NCBI RefSeq assembly: GCF_048066115.1
Contig: NZ_JBLTYX010000001.1
Location: forward strand, 1,054,001 to 1,118,000
Source of the DNA: Niveispirillum sp048066115
Lineage (GTDB): Bacteria; Pseudomonadota; Alphaproteobacteria; Azospirillales; Azospirillaceae
Length of the DNA: 64,000 nt
Direction of reading: 5' to 3'
Shown here: piece by piece, positions 23,690 to 32,344 of the stretch
Position numbering within the stretch: position 1 is the stretch's first letter
Layout: every line of letters begins with the position of its first letter
Translations under genes and position numbers: made by a program
Notes under the pieces: generated by a model
The model's database searches: none
What the model was told of the DNA's origin: nothing
What the model saw: only the letters and a program-made list of their open reading frames with translations

Positions 23690-25330
23690 TTACGCCACAT
23701 CCGCCAGGAAGGCCGCGGCCCCCTGGATATTCAAGCTGGGGCTGCGCCAGGCCACATAACCGTCGGGACGGATGATGTAGAGCGCCTGGTCGTCACCCCG
23801 GCCGACACCATACCGGTCGAAAATGTCCGGCAGGGCCGTGAACTCCACACCCTCCCCCATGCCGAAGGCCTGGCGGGCCACCAGATGCAACGACACGTGC
23901 GGCCGTCCCGCCACCAGCCCGGCCAGGGAGAGTTTCAGATGCTCCACCTGGTGCGCTTCCAGTGGTTTGCGCGACAGGGCCAGCACCACCGTCCGGTACC
24001 CGGACAGCAGGTCGAACACCTCCCGTCCCGGCCGCAGGGCGGCGTTTGGCGCCCGCGCCCCCGGCACCGGTCCCGCCTTCCAGGCGACGGCGTCGCGGGA
24101 AACGGCCGGCGTGCCGGCGGGATAGACGATGTCGCGCTGCGACAGGCGGCGGAAGGCCTTGGTCTGGATGGGCCGCGCGCGGGAAATGATCTTCAGCGCC
24201 AGCGGCAGGATCAGGTCCCGCAAGGCCGCCTTGAACCCCGCCTGACCCGCGGCGGCGGCGAACAGGCGGCCCGTGCTTTTCACCACCTTCTCCCCGACCG
24301 GCCTGCGCTCGCCATCATAGGTGTCCAGCAGGGCAGGGTTGCCGCCGCGCAGAACGGAGGCCAGTTTCCAGGCCAGGTTGGCGGCATCCTGCAGGCCGGT
24401 ATTCATGCCCTGCCCCCCCGCCGGTGAATGGATATGGGCAGCATCGCCGGCCAGGAAGGCCCGGCCCCGCCGATAGCGGTCGACGAAGCGGTGATGGGCG
24501 CGGTAGCGGGTGATCCAGACCGGATCACTGAGCGTGACCGGCATGTTGATGGCTTCCGACAGGCCCTCCTGCATCTCCTTCAGGTCCAGCGGCAGCGGCT
24601 GCGACGCCTCCCCGTCGCCGAAACCGCCGGAAAGATCGGTGGCCATGACGCGTGACAGCTGGCTGCCATAGAGCGGCAGGAACAGACCGATGCGCCGGCC
24701 GTTCAGGAACACCCGGAACCGGTGGTGGTCCAGCGGCCAGTCCACCTTGCAATCGGCCAGCAGGAAACGCTGCGGCAGCATCTCCCCGTCCCAGGTAATA
24801 CCCGTGGCTTCACGGACCGCACTGCGCGATCCGTCCGCCCCGATGATGAAGGCACTGCGGATTTCCGTCTCCGCCCCGTCCAGGGCGCGGATATGGGCGA
24901 TGACGCCGTCATCATCCTGCATCAGGCCGCCCAGTTCCCGGCCGCGTTCCACCCGCACGCCCTGCTCCGCCAGATCCTGGATCAGCAGGGCCTCGGTCTC
25001 CGACTGCGGGATCATCAGGATGAAGGGAAAGGGCGTGTCGCCGGCCTGCGCCAGATCGAAATTCAGGCCGCCATGGAAACGGCCGCCCACATGCAAATTC
25101 ACCGAACCGGCAATCACCCCGCGCGCCAGGAACCGGTCCGCCAGCCCCAGCGCCCGCATCAGTTCCAGGGTACGGGCCTGCACCGCAAACGCGCGGGATT
25201 CACGCGTCGGTTCCACCCGTCGTTCGATGATACGCACCCGCACCCCGCTGCGCACCAGCAGGCACGCCGCCATGAGGCCGGTGGGTCCGGCACCGACGAC
25301 CAGAACGTCGCAATCCGGCTCGCTGCTCAT
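23690..25330 (-). CDS. FAD-dependent aromatic hydroxylase, MhpA/PheA type
   Basis: This 546-residue class A flavoprotein monooxygenase has FAD-binding VVGAGPTGLMAACLL (residues 10-24), the DG motif in IIGADGSRSAVREATG, and the GD motif in LAGDAAHIHSPAGGQGMNTGLQDAANLAWKLA. A thioredoxin-like C-terminal domain covers about the last 150 residues. These enzymes hydroxylate phenols ortho to an existing hydroxyl with NAD(P)H and O2, like 3-(3-hydroxyphenyl)propionate hydroxylase. It overlaps the small ABM gene by four bases (ATGA). It likely makes the catechol for one of the two ring-cleaving dioxygenases in the convergent operon. Confidence 0.9.
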   Translation of the reverse strand: MSSEPDCDVLVVGAGPTGLMAACLLVRSGVRVRIIERRVEPTRESRAFAVQARTLELMRALGLADRFLARGVIAGSVNLHVGGRFHGGLNFDLAQAGDTPFPFILMIPQSETEALLIQDLAEQGVRVERGRELGGLMQDDDGVIAHIRALDGAETEIRSAFIIGADGSRSAVREATGITWDGEMLPQRFLLADCKVDWPLDHHRFRVFLNGRRIGLFLPLYGSQLSRVMATDLSGGFGDGEASQPLPLDLKEMQEGLSEAINMPVTLSDPVWITRYRAHHRFVDRYRRGRAFLAGDAAHIHSPAGGQGMNTGLQDAANLAWKLASVLRGGNPALLDTYDGERRPVGEKVVKSTGRLFAAAAGQAGFKAALRDLILPLALKIISRARPIQTKAFRRLSQRDIVYPAGTPAVSRDAVAWKAGPVPGARAPNAALRPGREVFDLLSGYRTVVLALSRKPLEAHQVEHLKLSLAGLVAGRPHVSLHLVARQAFGMGEGVEFTALPDIFDRYGVGRGDDQALYIIRPDGYVAWRSPSLNIQGAAAFLADVA

Positions 25331-25638
25331 GCGACATCCCCTTTGGCGGCAAAGGTCCGGCAGAGCGTGATGGCATAGGGGTCGGTGAACAGCTCCTCGC
25401 GGCTATCCTGCACCCAGCGGGCGACCTCTCCGCCGACATGGGTCTTGAAAGCCGCCTCATCCACGAAGGTGTTGAAAATGGCGAAGCGCCCCTCCCCCAG
25501 ATCCATGGCGCGAAAGCTGGTGGTGCCGGGTTCCGTCCGCAGCCGCCGCGCCGCCTCGGTCAGGAAAGCGCGCACCGCCTCCTCCCGGCCCGGGCGGGCT
25601 TCCATCGTCGCCCAAACGGCAAATGCGTCCGTCGGCAT
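25327..25638 (-). CDS. Small ABM-domain monooxygenase-like protein
   Basis: This 103-residue antibiotic-biosynthesis-monooxygenase (ABM, dimeric ferredoxin-like) domain protein shows AVWATMEARPGREEAVRAFL, EPGTTSFRAMDLGEGRFAIFNTF and the FKTHVGGE helix. Members are cofactor-free oxygenases or accessory proteins for quinol chemistry. It is first in a two-gene operon with the FAD hydroxylase and overlaps it by four bases. AGGGAGG precedes its ATG. It may shield or oxidise the hydroxylated product. The exact role is unknown. Confidence 0.85.
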   Translation of the reverse strand: MPTDAFAVWATMEARPGREEAVRAFLTEAARRLRTEPGTTSFRAMDLGEGRFAIFNTFVDEAAFKTHVGGEVARWVQDSREELFTDPYAITLCRTFAAKGDVA

Positions 25639-25694
25639 GTCATCCTCCCTGTTTGGATATTTATGCCGCTACAATGTGCAGACGAGAATCAAAG

Positions 25695-25726
25695 TGTCAA
25701 CAGTTTGCTATTGCCTTGTCGACAAG
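25695..25726. promoter_or_regulatory. TGTCAACA box and CTTGTCGACAAG palindrome
   Basis: These lie in the 98-base gap between the divergent ABM and GntR genes. TGTCAACA (25695-25702) is the complement of TGTTGACA, which recurs at 26569 and 26628. CTTGTCGACAAG (25715-25726) is a perfect 12-bp palindrome just before the GntR start. Both are good candidates for autoregulatory sites. Confidence 0.5.
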
Positions 25727-25736
25727 TTTCGCTAAT

Positions 25737-26561
25737 ATGGTTCGCATGATGAATGAACGCACCCCCCAATCGCGGGAGAATGTCTCCGCCGTCTATCGCC
25801 GCCTGCGGCGGATGATCCTGTCCGGCAAACTGAAGGGCGGGCAGCCCCTGTCGCAGGTGCAGCTGGCGCTGGATTTCGAGACCAGTCGCGGCCCCGTGCG
25901 CGAGGCGTTGCGCATGTTGCAGCAGGAAGGACTGATCGAGGCGGAGACCAATCAGCAGGGGCGCGTCGTCAGCTATTCCATCGACGACCTGGAGCAGGTC
26001 TTCTCGCTGTTGTCGCTGAATGCCGCGCTGGCCATCCAGGCCGGGGCCGACCGGCTGACGGATGCGGACATGGCCATCATCCGCCGTGCCGTCACCCGGA
26101 TCGAAATGGCACCGGAAGCAGCGCAAAGCCCGCGCGGGGCCACGCGCCGCCGCCTGGCCTTCCGCCGGCTCATCGGTACGATGTGCCGGCATGGCGGGCG
26201 CCATGCCACGCAACTGATCGATGATCTGCTGGACCGCCTGGCCATGTTCCGTGCCCTGCATCAGGTGGTGGGTACGCCACCGCCCTATCCGCTGGAAAAC
26301 GGTTTCCAGCCCCTGCTGGATGCATGCGAGAGGCGGGACGCCGCCGCTGCCGGCTTGTTCCTGGCGGAGAAGATCGGCGATATCGGCGGCAAGGCCCTGG
26401 CCTATCTGGACCGGCGGTACCTGCCGGTGCAGTTGAACCTTTATCTGGAGGCCGTCCGCGCTGCCTTGAGCGTGGCGGGCCAGGCCGGACCGACCAGCGT
26501 CACCATCCGTGTACGCGGCCTGCCGGGAGGGCGCGTGGAATGCGCCATCCTGCCGGACTGA
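25737..26561 (+). CDS. GntR-family regulator
   Basis: This is a ~274-residue regulator with a GntR winged helix (SAVYRRLRRMILSGKLKGGQPLSQVQLALDFETSRGPVREALRMLQQEGLI) and a helical C-terminal domain that is longer and less typical than FCD. It ends with an extra ~40-residue tail (GQAGPTSVTIRVRGLPGGRVECAILPD). Starts are possible at ATG 25737, 25746 or 25749; the frame further up is not homologous. It is divergent from the ABM/hydroxylase operon, which it most likely controls. TGTTGACA boxes flank the gene on both sides, so the downstream gene may also be a target. Confidence 0.87.
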   Translation: MVRMMNERTPQSRENVSAVYRRLRRMILSGKLKGGQPLSQVQLALDFETSRGPVREALRMLQQEGLIEAETNQQGRVVSYSIDDLEQVFSLLSLNAALAIQAGADRLTDADMAIIRRAVTRIEMAPEAAQSPRGATRRRLAFRRLIGTMCRHGGRHATQLIDDLLDRLAMFRALHQVVGTPPPYPLENGFQPLLDACERRDAAAAGLFLAEKIGDIGGKALAYLDRRYLPVQLNLYLEAVRAALSVAGQAGPTSVTIRVRGLPGGRVECAILPD

Positions 26562-26568
26562 CGCAAAG

Positions 26569-26576
26569 TGTTGACA
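26569..26576 (+). promoter_or_regulatory. TGTTGACA box after the GntR gene
   Basis: This copy of the box lies in the 15-base gap after the GntR stop and continues as AAAGTGTTGACACATG. Another copy is at 26628-26635, and the reverse complement is at 25695. Three copies within 950 bases around one regulator suggest a binding site. Confidence 0.4.
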
Positions 26577-26619
26577 CATGGGCGGCAGGTCGCCACCCGA
26601 ACCCACCGGGACAAAACAG

Positions 26620-27129
26620 ATGGAGACTGTTGACACCTTCGAGGGCATCCTGCCCGCCCGATACGGCCCAAGGCCCCAAACCATCCCGCGCGCCCCGCAC
26701 AGCCAGATCGACCAGATCCCGCCGGACCGCCGGCAACTGGGCCAGGCACTGCTGACGATGCTGTCGACACTGCCCGGCGTGGAAACTGGCAGCAGCATGC
26801 GGGCCCCACCCGGCACCATCGGCCTTTACCTGCGGCAAGGTCCGGCGGCGACACGGCCGCGGGCCTTCCTCCTGGGCCATGAATTCGCGCATGTGCATCT
26901 GGAGGATGATGGCAGCCTGCATACCGTCCTGCCCGAACCGCTGCGCAGCCGCGCCATCGCGGCGGGATGGGCAGAGCCGCATCCGCTGGCCGGTTACCCG
27001 ACCGTATCGCCGGACACGGTGATGATCTACGCACCCCGCAACCAGGAAGAGGTTTCGACCGTCGCGCGGCTGGTCCGCCACGCCCATGCGAACGCATCGG
27101 GCACTACCGGCACGGGGCCGGCATTCTGA
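26620..27129 (+). CDS. Luciferase-domain (DUF5519-like) small protein
   Basis: This 169-residue protein reads PARYGPRPQTIPRAPHSQID, then LLTMLSTLPGVETGSSMRAPPGTIGLYL, then RAFLLGHEFAHVHLEDDGSLHTVLPEPLRSRAIAAGWAEPHPLAG and DTVMIYAPRNQEEVSTVARLV. This pattern belongs to the small luciferase-domain family (DUF5519), which has no proven enzyme activity. No strong ribosome-binding site is seen. The start at 26620 is chosen because homology begins near there; ATG 26578 is also in frame. A TGTTGACA box lies inside its first codons. It follows the GntR gene closely and could be its target. Function unknown. Confidence 0.65.
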   Translation: METVDTFEGILPARYGPRPQTIPRAPHSQIDQIPPDRRQLGQALLTMLSTLPGVETGSSMRAPPGTIGLYLRQGPAATRPRAFLLGHEFAHVHLEDDGSLHTVLPEPLRSRAIAAGWAEPHPLAGYPTVSPDTVMIYAPRNQEEVSTVARLVRHAHANASGTTGTGPAF

Positions 27130-27289
27130 GCTAGGCATCGGCCCGTATAAACGGGCCTCGCACACATTCCAATGCCATCGAACGGCCGCCGGAAGTTCCC
27201 CCGGCAGCGGTGCCGGGCAGGCGCATGCCCAACACCCGTTTCCTGGGTGAATAATCGACCAATACAACAAAAATCTTGGGGAGGTAATC

Positions 27290-29605
27290 ATGAAGAAGCT
27301 TTTTCTGGCCAGTTCCGCCTTGCTGACCGGCCTGTCGGCACCCGCCGCCCTGGCACAGGATTTCGTGCTGGAGGAGATCGTGGTCACCGCCGTGCGCGCC
27401 GAAACCCTGCTGTCCAAGACACCGGTCTCCGTCTCGGCGGTCAGCGCCAACAATCTGCGCGACCAGGGCATCACCGACGCCACCCGGCTGGCCGATGCGG
27501 TGCCGAACCTGGCCATCGACCGCGTGAACGGTGCCGGCGTGCAGATCACCATCCGCGGCGTCTCCAGCACCGATAACAGCGAGAAAGGCGACCCGTCGGC
27601 CGCCTTCCTGGTGGACGGCGTCTATATAGCGCGGCCGCAGGCGCAGGAGGTCAGCTTCTTCGACCTGGAACGGGTGGAGGTGCTGCGCGGTCCCCAGGGC
27701 ACGCTTTACGGGCGCAACACGACGGCGGGCCTGGTCAACCTGATCTCCGCCCGTCCCAAGGGCGAATTCATGGCGTCGGGCGACTTGGCCTATGGCAGCT
27801 ATGACACCGTGCAGGCCACCGCCATGGTCAACGTGCCACTGGACGACAATATCGCCGTGCGTGCCGCCGCCAACTACAATTACCGCGACAGCTATCTCTA
27901 TGAGGGGGCCTCCGGTGCCTCGCTCGATCCCGGCAAGAAGGACCTGTCCTTCCGTCTGGGCGCCAATGCGGAGATCGGCGAGCGCGTCCGGCTTTACGTG
28001 AAGGGCGATGCCAGCACGATGAAGGGCAACCCGCAGACCGGTGTGGCCCTGTCGAACTTCTTCCAGATGCCGATCACCGGCCCCGCCGCCGGACAGCGCG
28101 GCGCCGTGCCGGTCCGCGTTTCCGACCAATCGTCGCGCGAACTGCGCACCCTGGGCTTCACCCAGAACCGCCAATCGACCAGTGACAACAGCACCTGGGG
28201 CCTCCATGGCGAGTTGGAGGTCGATGTCGCGGAGAACCTGACCGCCACCTATCTGGGCTCCTACCGCGAATTCACCCGTGACGAGCTGCAGCGCGGTTAT
28301 GTCGGCCTGACTTATCAGGCGCTGCCGGGCCTGCCGCCACCGGGCGTGCGCATGCCCCTGGAGGCGACCTTCGAGGGCGATTATGAGCAGCAGTCCCATG
28401 AGTTGCGCTTCGCCTACCAGACCGACCGGCTGCTGGCGCAGGGTGGCGCCTATTATTTCCGGGAGCAGTCGGGGGTGGAATTCCTGCTGTTCGGCACCCG
28501 CGGCTTCACGCCGGGCCAGCGCGGCTATGTCTACGGCTTCCCGCAGGACCCGACCATCTCCAAGACCCTGGGCTTTTTCGGGCAGGCGACGTTCAACGTG
28601 ACCGATACGCTTCGGTTCACGGCGGGCCTGCGCCATACCAGCGATGACAAGTCGCGTGTCGGCGCCACCATCAACCACGCCAATGTCACCGACCCGCTGG
28701 ATTTCACCCTGGCCACCCAGCCCGGGACCACCAATCCACGCGGGCAGCGGGACTCCCTGAACAATGCCGCGGTCAGCTACAAGAAGCTGACCTGGCGCAG
28801 CGGCCTGGATTACGACCTGACCGCGGACGCGATGCTCTATGGCAACGTGTCCACCGGTTACAAGGCCGGCGGCTTCAACGAAGGGTGCCTGGCCGGGCAG
28901 ATGAGCTGCAACAGCCCGGTTCCCGCAACCGACCTGTTCTATTCGCCCGAAACGCTGACGGCGTACGAGGTGGGGGTGAAGACCAGCCTGGCCGACCGCA
29001 AGATCCGCCTGACCGGCGCTTATTTCCACTACGACTATTCCAATCTCCAGCTCAGCCAGATCTCCGCCACCTATTGCGGCGGGGCGCCCTGCCTGGTGAC
29101 CAGCAATGCCGGCAAGGCGAAGATCGACGGCGTGGAACTGGAAGCCCTGGCCCAGCCCGATGCGCGCAACCGCTTCAACCTGTCACTGGCTTGGCTTGAC
29201 GCACGCTACACGGATTACGCGGTCGCGCCCGGCGTCAACCTGAAGGGTGAGCAGCTGGACCGTTCGCCGAAATGGACGGCGACGCTGGGTTATGACCACA
29301 CGCTGCCGGTGGGCCAAGGTTCGCTGGTGCTGGGCGCGCGGTCGCGGATCAGCGGTGGCTACCACCTGATCAACACCTCGCTGCGCAATTTCTTCCGCCA
29401 GCCCAGCTTCACGCGCACGGACGTGACCACCACCTACAACGCACCGGGCGATCGCTACTATATCCAGGCCTTCGCCAAGAACCTGGAGAATGACATCACG
29501 CTGGGCAGCGTGGCCCTGTCGGCCAATTACCCGGCGATGACGGACGGCACCGCACAAATCTCCGACCCGCGCACCTTCGGCGTGCGGGCCGGCTTCAAGT
29601 TCTGA
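27290..29605 (+). CDS. TonB-dependent outer-membrane receptor
   Basis: This 771-residue receptor has a signal peptide 1-23 (ending ALAQ) and TonB box LEEIVVTAVR near 27-36. The plug contains IRGVSSTDNSEKGDPSAAFLVDGVYI and VEVLRGPQGTLYGRNTTAGLVNLI, and the barrel ends ...GVRAGFKF. GGGGAGG stands 6 bases before the ATG. Two small membrane proteins follow it. A disulphide-prone loop (EGCLAGQMSCNS, TYCGGAPCLV) is visible in outer loops of the barrel. The substrate is not deducible. The C-glycoside locus begins right after, so a glycoside is possible. Confidence 0.93.
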   Translation: MKKLFLASSALLTGLSAPAALAQDFVLEEIVVTAVRAETLLSKTPVSVSAVSANNLRDQGITDATRLADAVPNLAIDRVNGAGVQITIRGVSSTDNSEKGDPSAAFLVDGVYIARPQAQEVSFFDLERVEVLRGPQGTLYGRNTTAGLVNLISARPKGEFMASGDLAYGSYDTVQATAMVNVPLDDNIAVRAAANYNYRDSYLYEGASGASLDPGKKDLSFRLGANAEIGERVRLYVKGDASTMKGNPQTGVALSNFFQMPITGPAAGQRGAVPVRVSDQSSRELRTLGFTQNRQSTSDNSTWGLHGELEVDVAENLTATYLGSYREFTRDELQRGYVGLTYQALPGLPPPGVRMPLEATFEGDYEQQSHELRFAYQTDRLLAQGGAYYFREQSGVEFLLFGTRGFTPGQRGYVYGFPQDPTISKTLGFFGQATFNVTDTLRFTAGLRHTSDDKSRVGATINHANVTDPLDFTLATQPGTTNPRGQRDSLNNAAVSYKKLTWRSGLDYDLTADAMLYGNVSTGYKAGGFNEGCLAGQMSCNSPVPATDLFYSPETLTAYEVGVKTSLADRKIRLTGAYFHYDYSNLQLSQISATYCGGAPCLVTSNAGKAKIDGVELEALAQPDARNRFNLSLAWLDARYTDYAVAPGVNLKGEQLDRSPKWTATLGYDHTLPVGQGSLVLGARSRISGGYHLINTSLRNFFRQPSFTRTDVTTTYNAPGDRYYIQAFAKNLENDITLGSVALSANYPAMTDGTAQISDPRTFGVRAGFKF

Positions 29606-29616
29606 TCGGCCAACAC

Positions 29617-29639
29617 GGGTCGGGCCCGACGCCCGACCC
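29617..29639 (+). terminator. Hairpin after the receptor gene
   Basis: GGGTCGGGC pairs with GCCCGACCC across the loop CCGAC, 11 bases after the receptor stop. There is no U-run, so it may be an attenuator or an mRNA 3' end rather than a full terminator. Confidence 0.4.
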
Positions 29640-29682
29640 GCTCCCGCCATTCCCGACATCCCCCCATCGCAGGGAGGAAAGC

Positions 29683-30135
29683 ATGGAATTCGCTGCCTGG
29701 CTGCAGGCAACGCCGTTCAGCCTGACGATCCGCACGGTTCCCTGGATCATCCCGACCCTGCTGGTCGTCCATCTGCTCGCCATCACCCTGATCATCGGTT
29801 CCGCCCTGGTCGGCAATCTGCGCCTTGCCGGCGCCCTGGCCGGCGATGTGGAACTGGGCACCGTGCTGCGGCGGCACCTGCCCTGGCTGTGGGGGGCGTT
29901 CGTCCTGGCGCTGTCGAGCGGCTTGGCCCTGGCCGTGAGCCGGCCCGACCGGCTGATCGCCAACCCGGCCTTCTGGGCGAAGATGCTGCTGCTGTGCGTC
30001 GCCGTCCTGGTGACGTTGCGCTTGCAGCGGAACCGGCCGGCCAAACCGCTGGCCTGGGCATCGCTGGCGATCTGGATCGCCGCGATCATCTGCGGCCATG
30101 GCATCGCCTATGCCGTGCCGATGGGGGCATCATGA
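29683..30135 (+). CDS. Small four-helix membrane protein (DUF6644-like), first of a pair
   Basis: This 150-residue protein has about four hydrophobic segments: near 22-45, 65-85, 92-110 and 122-145. It shows LVVHLLAITLIIGSALVGNLRLAGALAG, which resembles the LHVIAITLVLGTIAIVDLRLVG stretch of the next gene, so the two are paralogues. The start is preceded by GGGAGG. The stop overlaps the next start (ATGA). Members of this DUF family sit near receptors and oxidoreductases, and their function is not known. The conserved His in the first helix could bind haem or quinone, but this is speculation. Confidence 0.75.
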   Translation: MEFAAWLQATPFSLTIRTVPWIIPTLLVVHLLAITLIIGSALVGNLRLAGALAGDVELGTVLRRHLPWLWGAFVLALSSGLALAVSRPDRLIANPAFWAKMLLLCVAVLVTLRLQRNRPAKPLAWASLAIWIAAIICGHGIAYAVPMGAS

Positions 30136-30614
30136 GCGACATCCTCCACTCCATCGAGACGTCACCGGTCGCACAGTTCATGCGCGAGAACGCGGCCGCC
30201 CTGCCCTGGACCGCAACGCTGCACGTCATCGCCATCACGCTGGTGCTGGGTACCATCGCCATTGTCGATCTGCGGCTTGTCGGATATCCGGCACATCGGC
30301 GCAGTGCCCGGCAACTGATGCGGGAGATGCTGCCCTTCACCTGGGGCGCCTTCGCCCTTGCATTGGCCACAGGGCTGCTGCTGTTCGCCGCCCATGCCAC
30401 CGATTATGTCGGGAAAGGGCCGTTCAAGGGCAAGATGCTGCTGCTGGCTCTCGCGGGGATCAACATGGCGGTCTTCCATGTCACCGCCTATCGCAGGATC
30501 GGCGACTGGGACCACGCGTTGCGTCCGCCCTTTGGTGTCAGGATCGCCGGCGGATTGTCGCTTCTGCTTTGGGTCGGGGTCACGTTCGCGGGGCGGTGGA
30601 TCGGCTTCGTCTAG
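30132..30614 (+). CDS. Small four-helix membrane protein (DUF6644-like), second of a pair
   Basis: This 160-residue protein has about four membrane helices. The first has LHVIAITLVLGTIAIVDLRLVG, the second has WGAFALALATGLLLFAAHATDYV, the third KMLLLALAGINMAVFHVTAY, and the last GLSLLLWVGVTFAGRW. It is paralogous to the gene before it and overlaps it by four bases, so the two are likely made in equal amounts and may form a complex. Two buried histidines (first and third helix) are notable. Function unknown. Confidence 0.78.
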   Translation: MSDILHSIETSPVAQFMRENAAALPWTATLHVIAITLVLGTIAIVDLRLVGYPAHRRSARQLMREMLPFTWGAFALALATGLLLFAAHATDYVGKGPFKGKMLLLALAGINMAVFHVTAYRRIGDWDHALRPPFGVRIAGGLSLLLWVGVTFAGRWIGFV

Positions 30615-30639
30615 GGGGGAATATCGATACCGATATTTC

Positions 30640-30672
30640 TCAAAAGGAAACGAACCCGCGATTTTCCGCGGG
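30640..30672 (-). terminator. Terminator of the GMC/TIM-barrel/Gfo operon
   Basis: On the minus strand CCCGCG, a loop of six and CGCGGG are followed by TTCGTTTCCTTTTG. It lies in the 82-base gap between the convergent membrane-protein and GMC genes. Confidence 0.55.
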
Positions 30673-30696
30673 CCCATTTCGCTTGTCCCCCACCAA

Positions 30697-32313
30697 TCAT
30701 GCCCGCCGCAGGATCAAATCGGCGGCGCGCTGGCCGATGGCCATGGCGGGGCCGTTGGTATTGCCCGACACGGGCGTCGGCATGATCGAGCAATCGACCA
30801 CCCGCAGCCCCCAGATGCCATGCACCCGGCAGGCATCATCGACGACGGCGCTGGCGGGATCGGTGCCCATCGAACAGGTCCCCGTGCCGTGCAGACCGGG
30901 ATCGGTGAGGGTGCGAAGTTCATCGATGATCTGCTGATCGCTCCGGCAGGCCCCACCGGGCTGCCGCTCCTCCCCGACATAGGGCGACAGGGCCTTGGCA
31001 CCCGCCATCCGGCGTAGCAGGCGGAACAGTTCCACCGCCTTGCGCTGGTCCTCCTCCTCACTCCAGAACCGTGGATCGACGATGGGGGCGTCACGGAAAT
31101 CAGCGCTGGCCAGCCGGACATGGCCCCGGCCCTTGGGCCGCAGATGGAAGCCGGCGAAGGTGATGCCGGGTTGATCGGAGATGGGGCTGCCGGGATTGGC
31201 CGCCATTTCCTTGACCGTGCGCATGGCGAAGGGGGACGCGGCCAGCTGCATGTCGGGCCAGTCCGCCGGCGCGCCCTCACCGGAGACCAGGGCCGTGACC
31301 GGCATGCCGACCCGCGCCATCGGCCCCGTGCGCGTCAGGAAATAGCGCAGGGCATTGCGGGAAAGCCGCCAGCCCCTGAATTCCCGGTTCAGGCCCGGAT
31401 GATTGCGCAGGTCGTAGGAGATGCCCAGCTTCTGGTGATCGCACCAGTTCTCCCCCACCGACGGCAGGTCACGCACGACCTGGATGCCCTGCTGCGTCAG
31501 ATGCGCGCCGGGCCCGATGCCCGACAGCATCAGCAGCTTTGGCGAGTGGTAGACCCCGGCCGACAGCACGATCTCGCGCCGCGCCGCATAGCGCACGGCC
31601 TCGCCCCCGCGCGCGCATTCCACGGCAACGGCCCGCCCGCCCTCAATGACGATGCGCTTCACCAAGCAATCGGTGACGATGGTCAGGTTGGGGCGGTGGC
31701 GCACGGGCGCCAGGAACGATTCATAGGCCGAGGCGCGCTGGCCCTGGCGGTTGACCGTGTACTGGGTCCGCCCGACACCCTCCGCCGCGGGGGCACAGAT
31801 ATCCTCGGTCCAGGGAATGCCCATCTCGCGGCAGGCCCCGACGATGGCATCGAAGACCGGGCCCTTATATGTGGATTGCGTGATCTGCTGCGGCCCGTCC
31901 TGCCCGCGTGACGGATCGGCGGCGGACGCGCGATAACCCTCGATCTGGCGATAGGCGCGTTCGATGGCATCCCAGCCCCAGGAAGGCAGGCCCCGATCGC
32001 GCCAGCCGTCGAAGTCACGGGGCTGGCCGCGCAGGTACCAGGTGCCGTTCACCGCGGAAGAGCCGCCCAGCCCGCGGCCATAGCTGTGCCGTTCGGCACG
32101 GCGGCCGGCCTGCGGCACGACGGGGAAGGACCAGTAATATTCCGGCTGCCCCATGATCCTGGCGAACCCGGCCGCCATCTTGATGAACACGCTCTGGTTC
32201 GTGCCCCCCGCCTCCACCAGCAGCACGCGGTTGGCCGGATCATCGCAAAGCCGCCGCGCCACGACGCAGCCGGCCGAACCCGCCCCCACCACGATATAAT
32301 CGAACTCGTCCAT
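30697..32313 (-). CDS. GMC-family FAD oxidoreductase
   Basis: This 538-residue glucose-methanol-choline enzyme has FAD-binding DYIVVGAGSAGCVVARRL near the start, GRGLGGSSAVNGTWYLRG, the SAGVYHSPKLLMLSGIGPG signature, and the C-terminal catalytic pair (His in LHGTGTCSMG, Asn in SGNTNGPAMAIG). It would oxidise an alcohol, possibly a sugar hydroxyl, giving electrons to O2 or a carrier. No signal peptide is seen. It is the last gene of the operon Gfo/Idh, TIM-barrel, GMC, divergent from the C-glycoside deglycosidase genes. C-glycoside breakdown needs prior oxidation of the sugar at C3; this or the Gfo/Idh enzyme could do it. Confidence 0.88.
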   Translation of the reverse strand: MDEFDYIVVGAGSAGCVVARRLCDDPANRVLLVEAGGTNQSVFIKMAAGFARIMGQPEYYWSFPVVPQAGRRAERHSYGRGLGGSSAVNGTWYLRGQPRDFDGWRDRGLPSWGWDAIERAYRQIEGYRASAADPSRGQDGPQQITQSTYKGPVFDAIVGACREMGIPWTEDICAPAAEGVGRTQYTVNRQGQRASAYESFLAPVRHRPNLTIVTDCLVKRIVIEGGRAVAVECARGGEAVRYAARREIVLSAGVYHSPKLLMLSGIGPGAHLTQQGIQVVRDLPSVGENWCDHQKLGISYDLRNHPGLNREFRGWRLSRNALRYFLTRTGPMARVGMPVTALVSGEGAPADWPDMQLAASPFAMRTVKEMAANPGSPISDQPGITFAGFHLRPKGRGHVRLASADFRDAPIVDPRFWSEEEDQRKAVELFRLLRRMAGAKALSPYVGEERQPGGACRSDQQIIDELRTLTDPGLHGTGTCSMGTDPASAVVDDACRVHGIWGLRVVDCSIMPTPVSGNTNGPAMAIGQRAADLILRRA

Positions 32314-32344
32314 TCTTGCGTCGCCTCCCCCCGATTATCGTTGA

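Noticed and set aside
27140..27157. GGCCCGT / ACGGGCC hairpin as terminator
   Set aside because: The stem is short and no U-run follows. It may be chance in GC-rich DNA.
27131..29029. 632-codon minus-strand frame
   Set aside because: It is an antisense shadow of the receptor at 27290-29605.
30697..32313. Naming the GMC enzyme as the known C-glycoside 3-oxidase
   Set aside because: Its sequence looks more like choline/alcohol-dehydrogenase-type GMC enzymes. The position is suggestive but a specific name cannot be supported.
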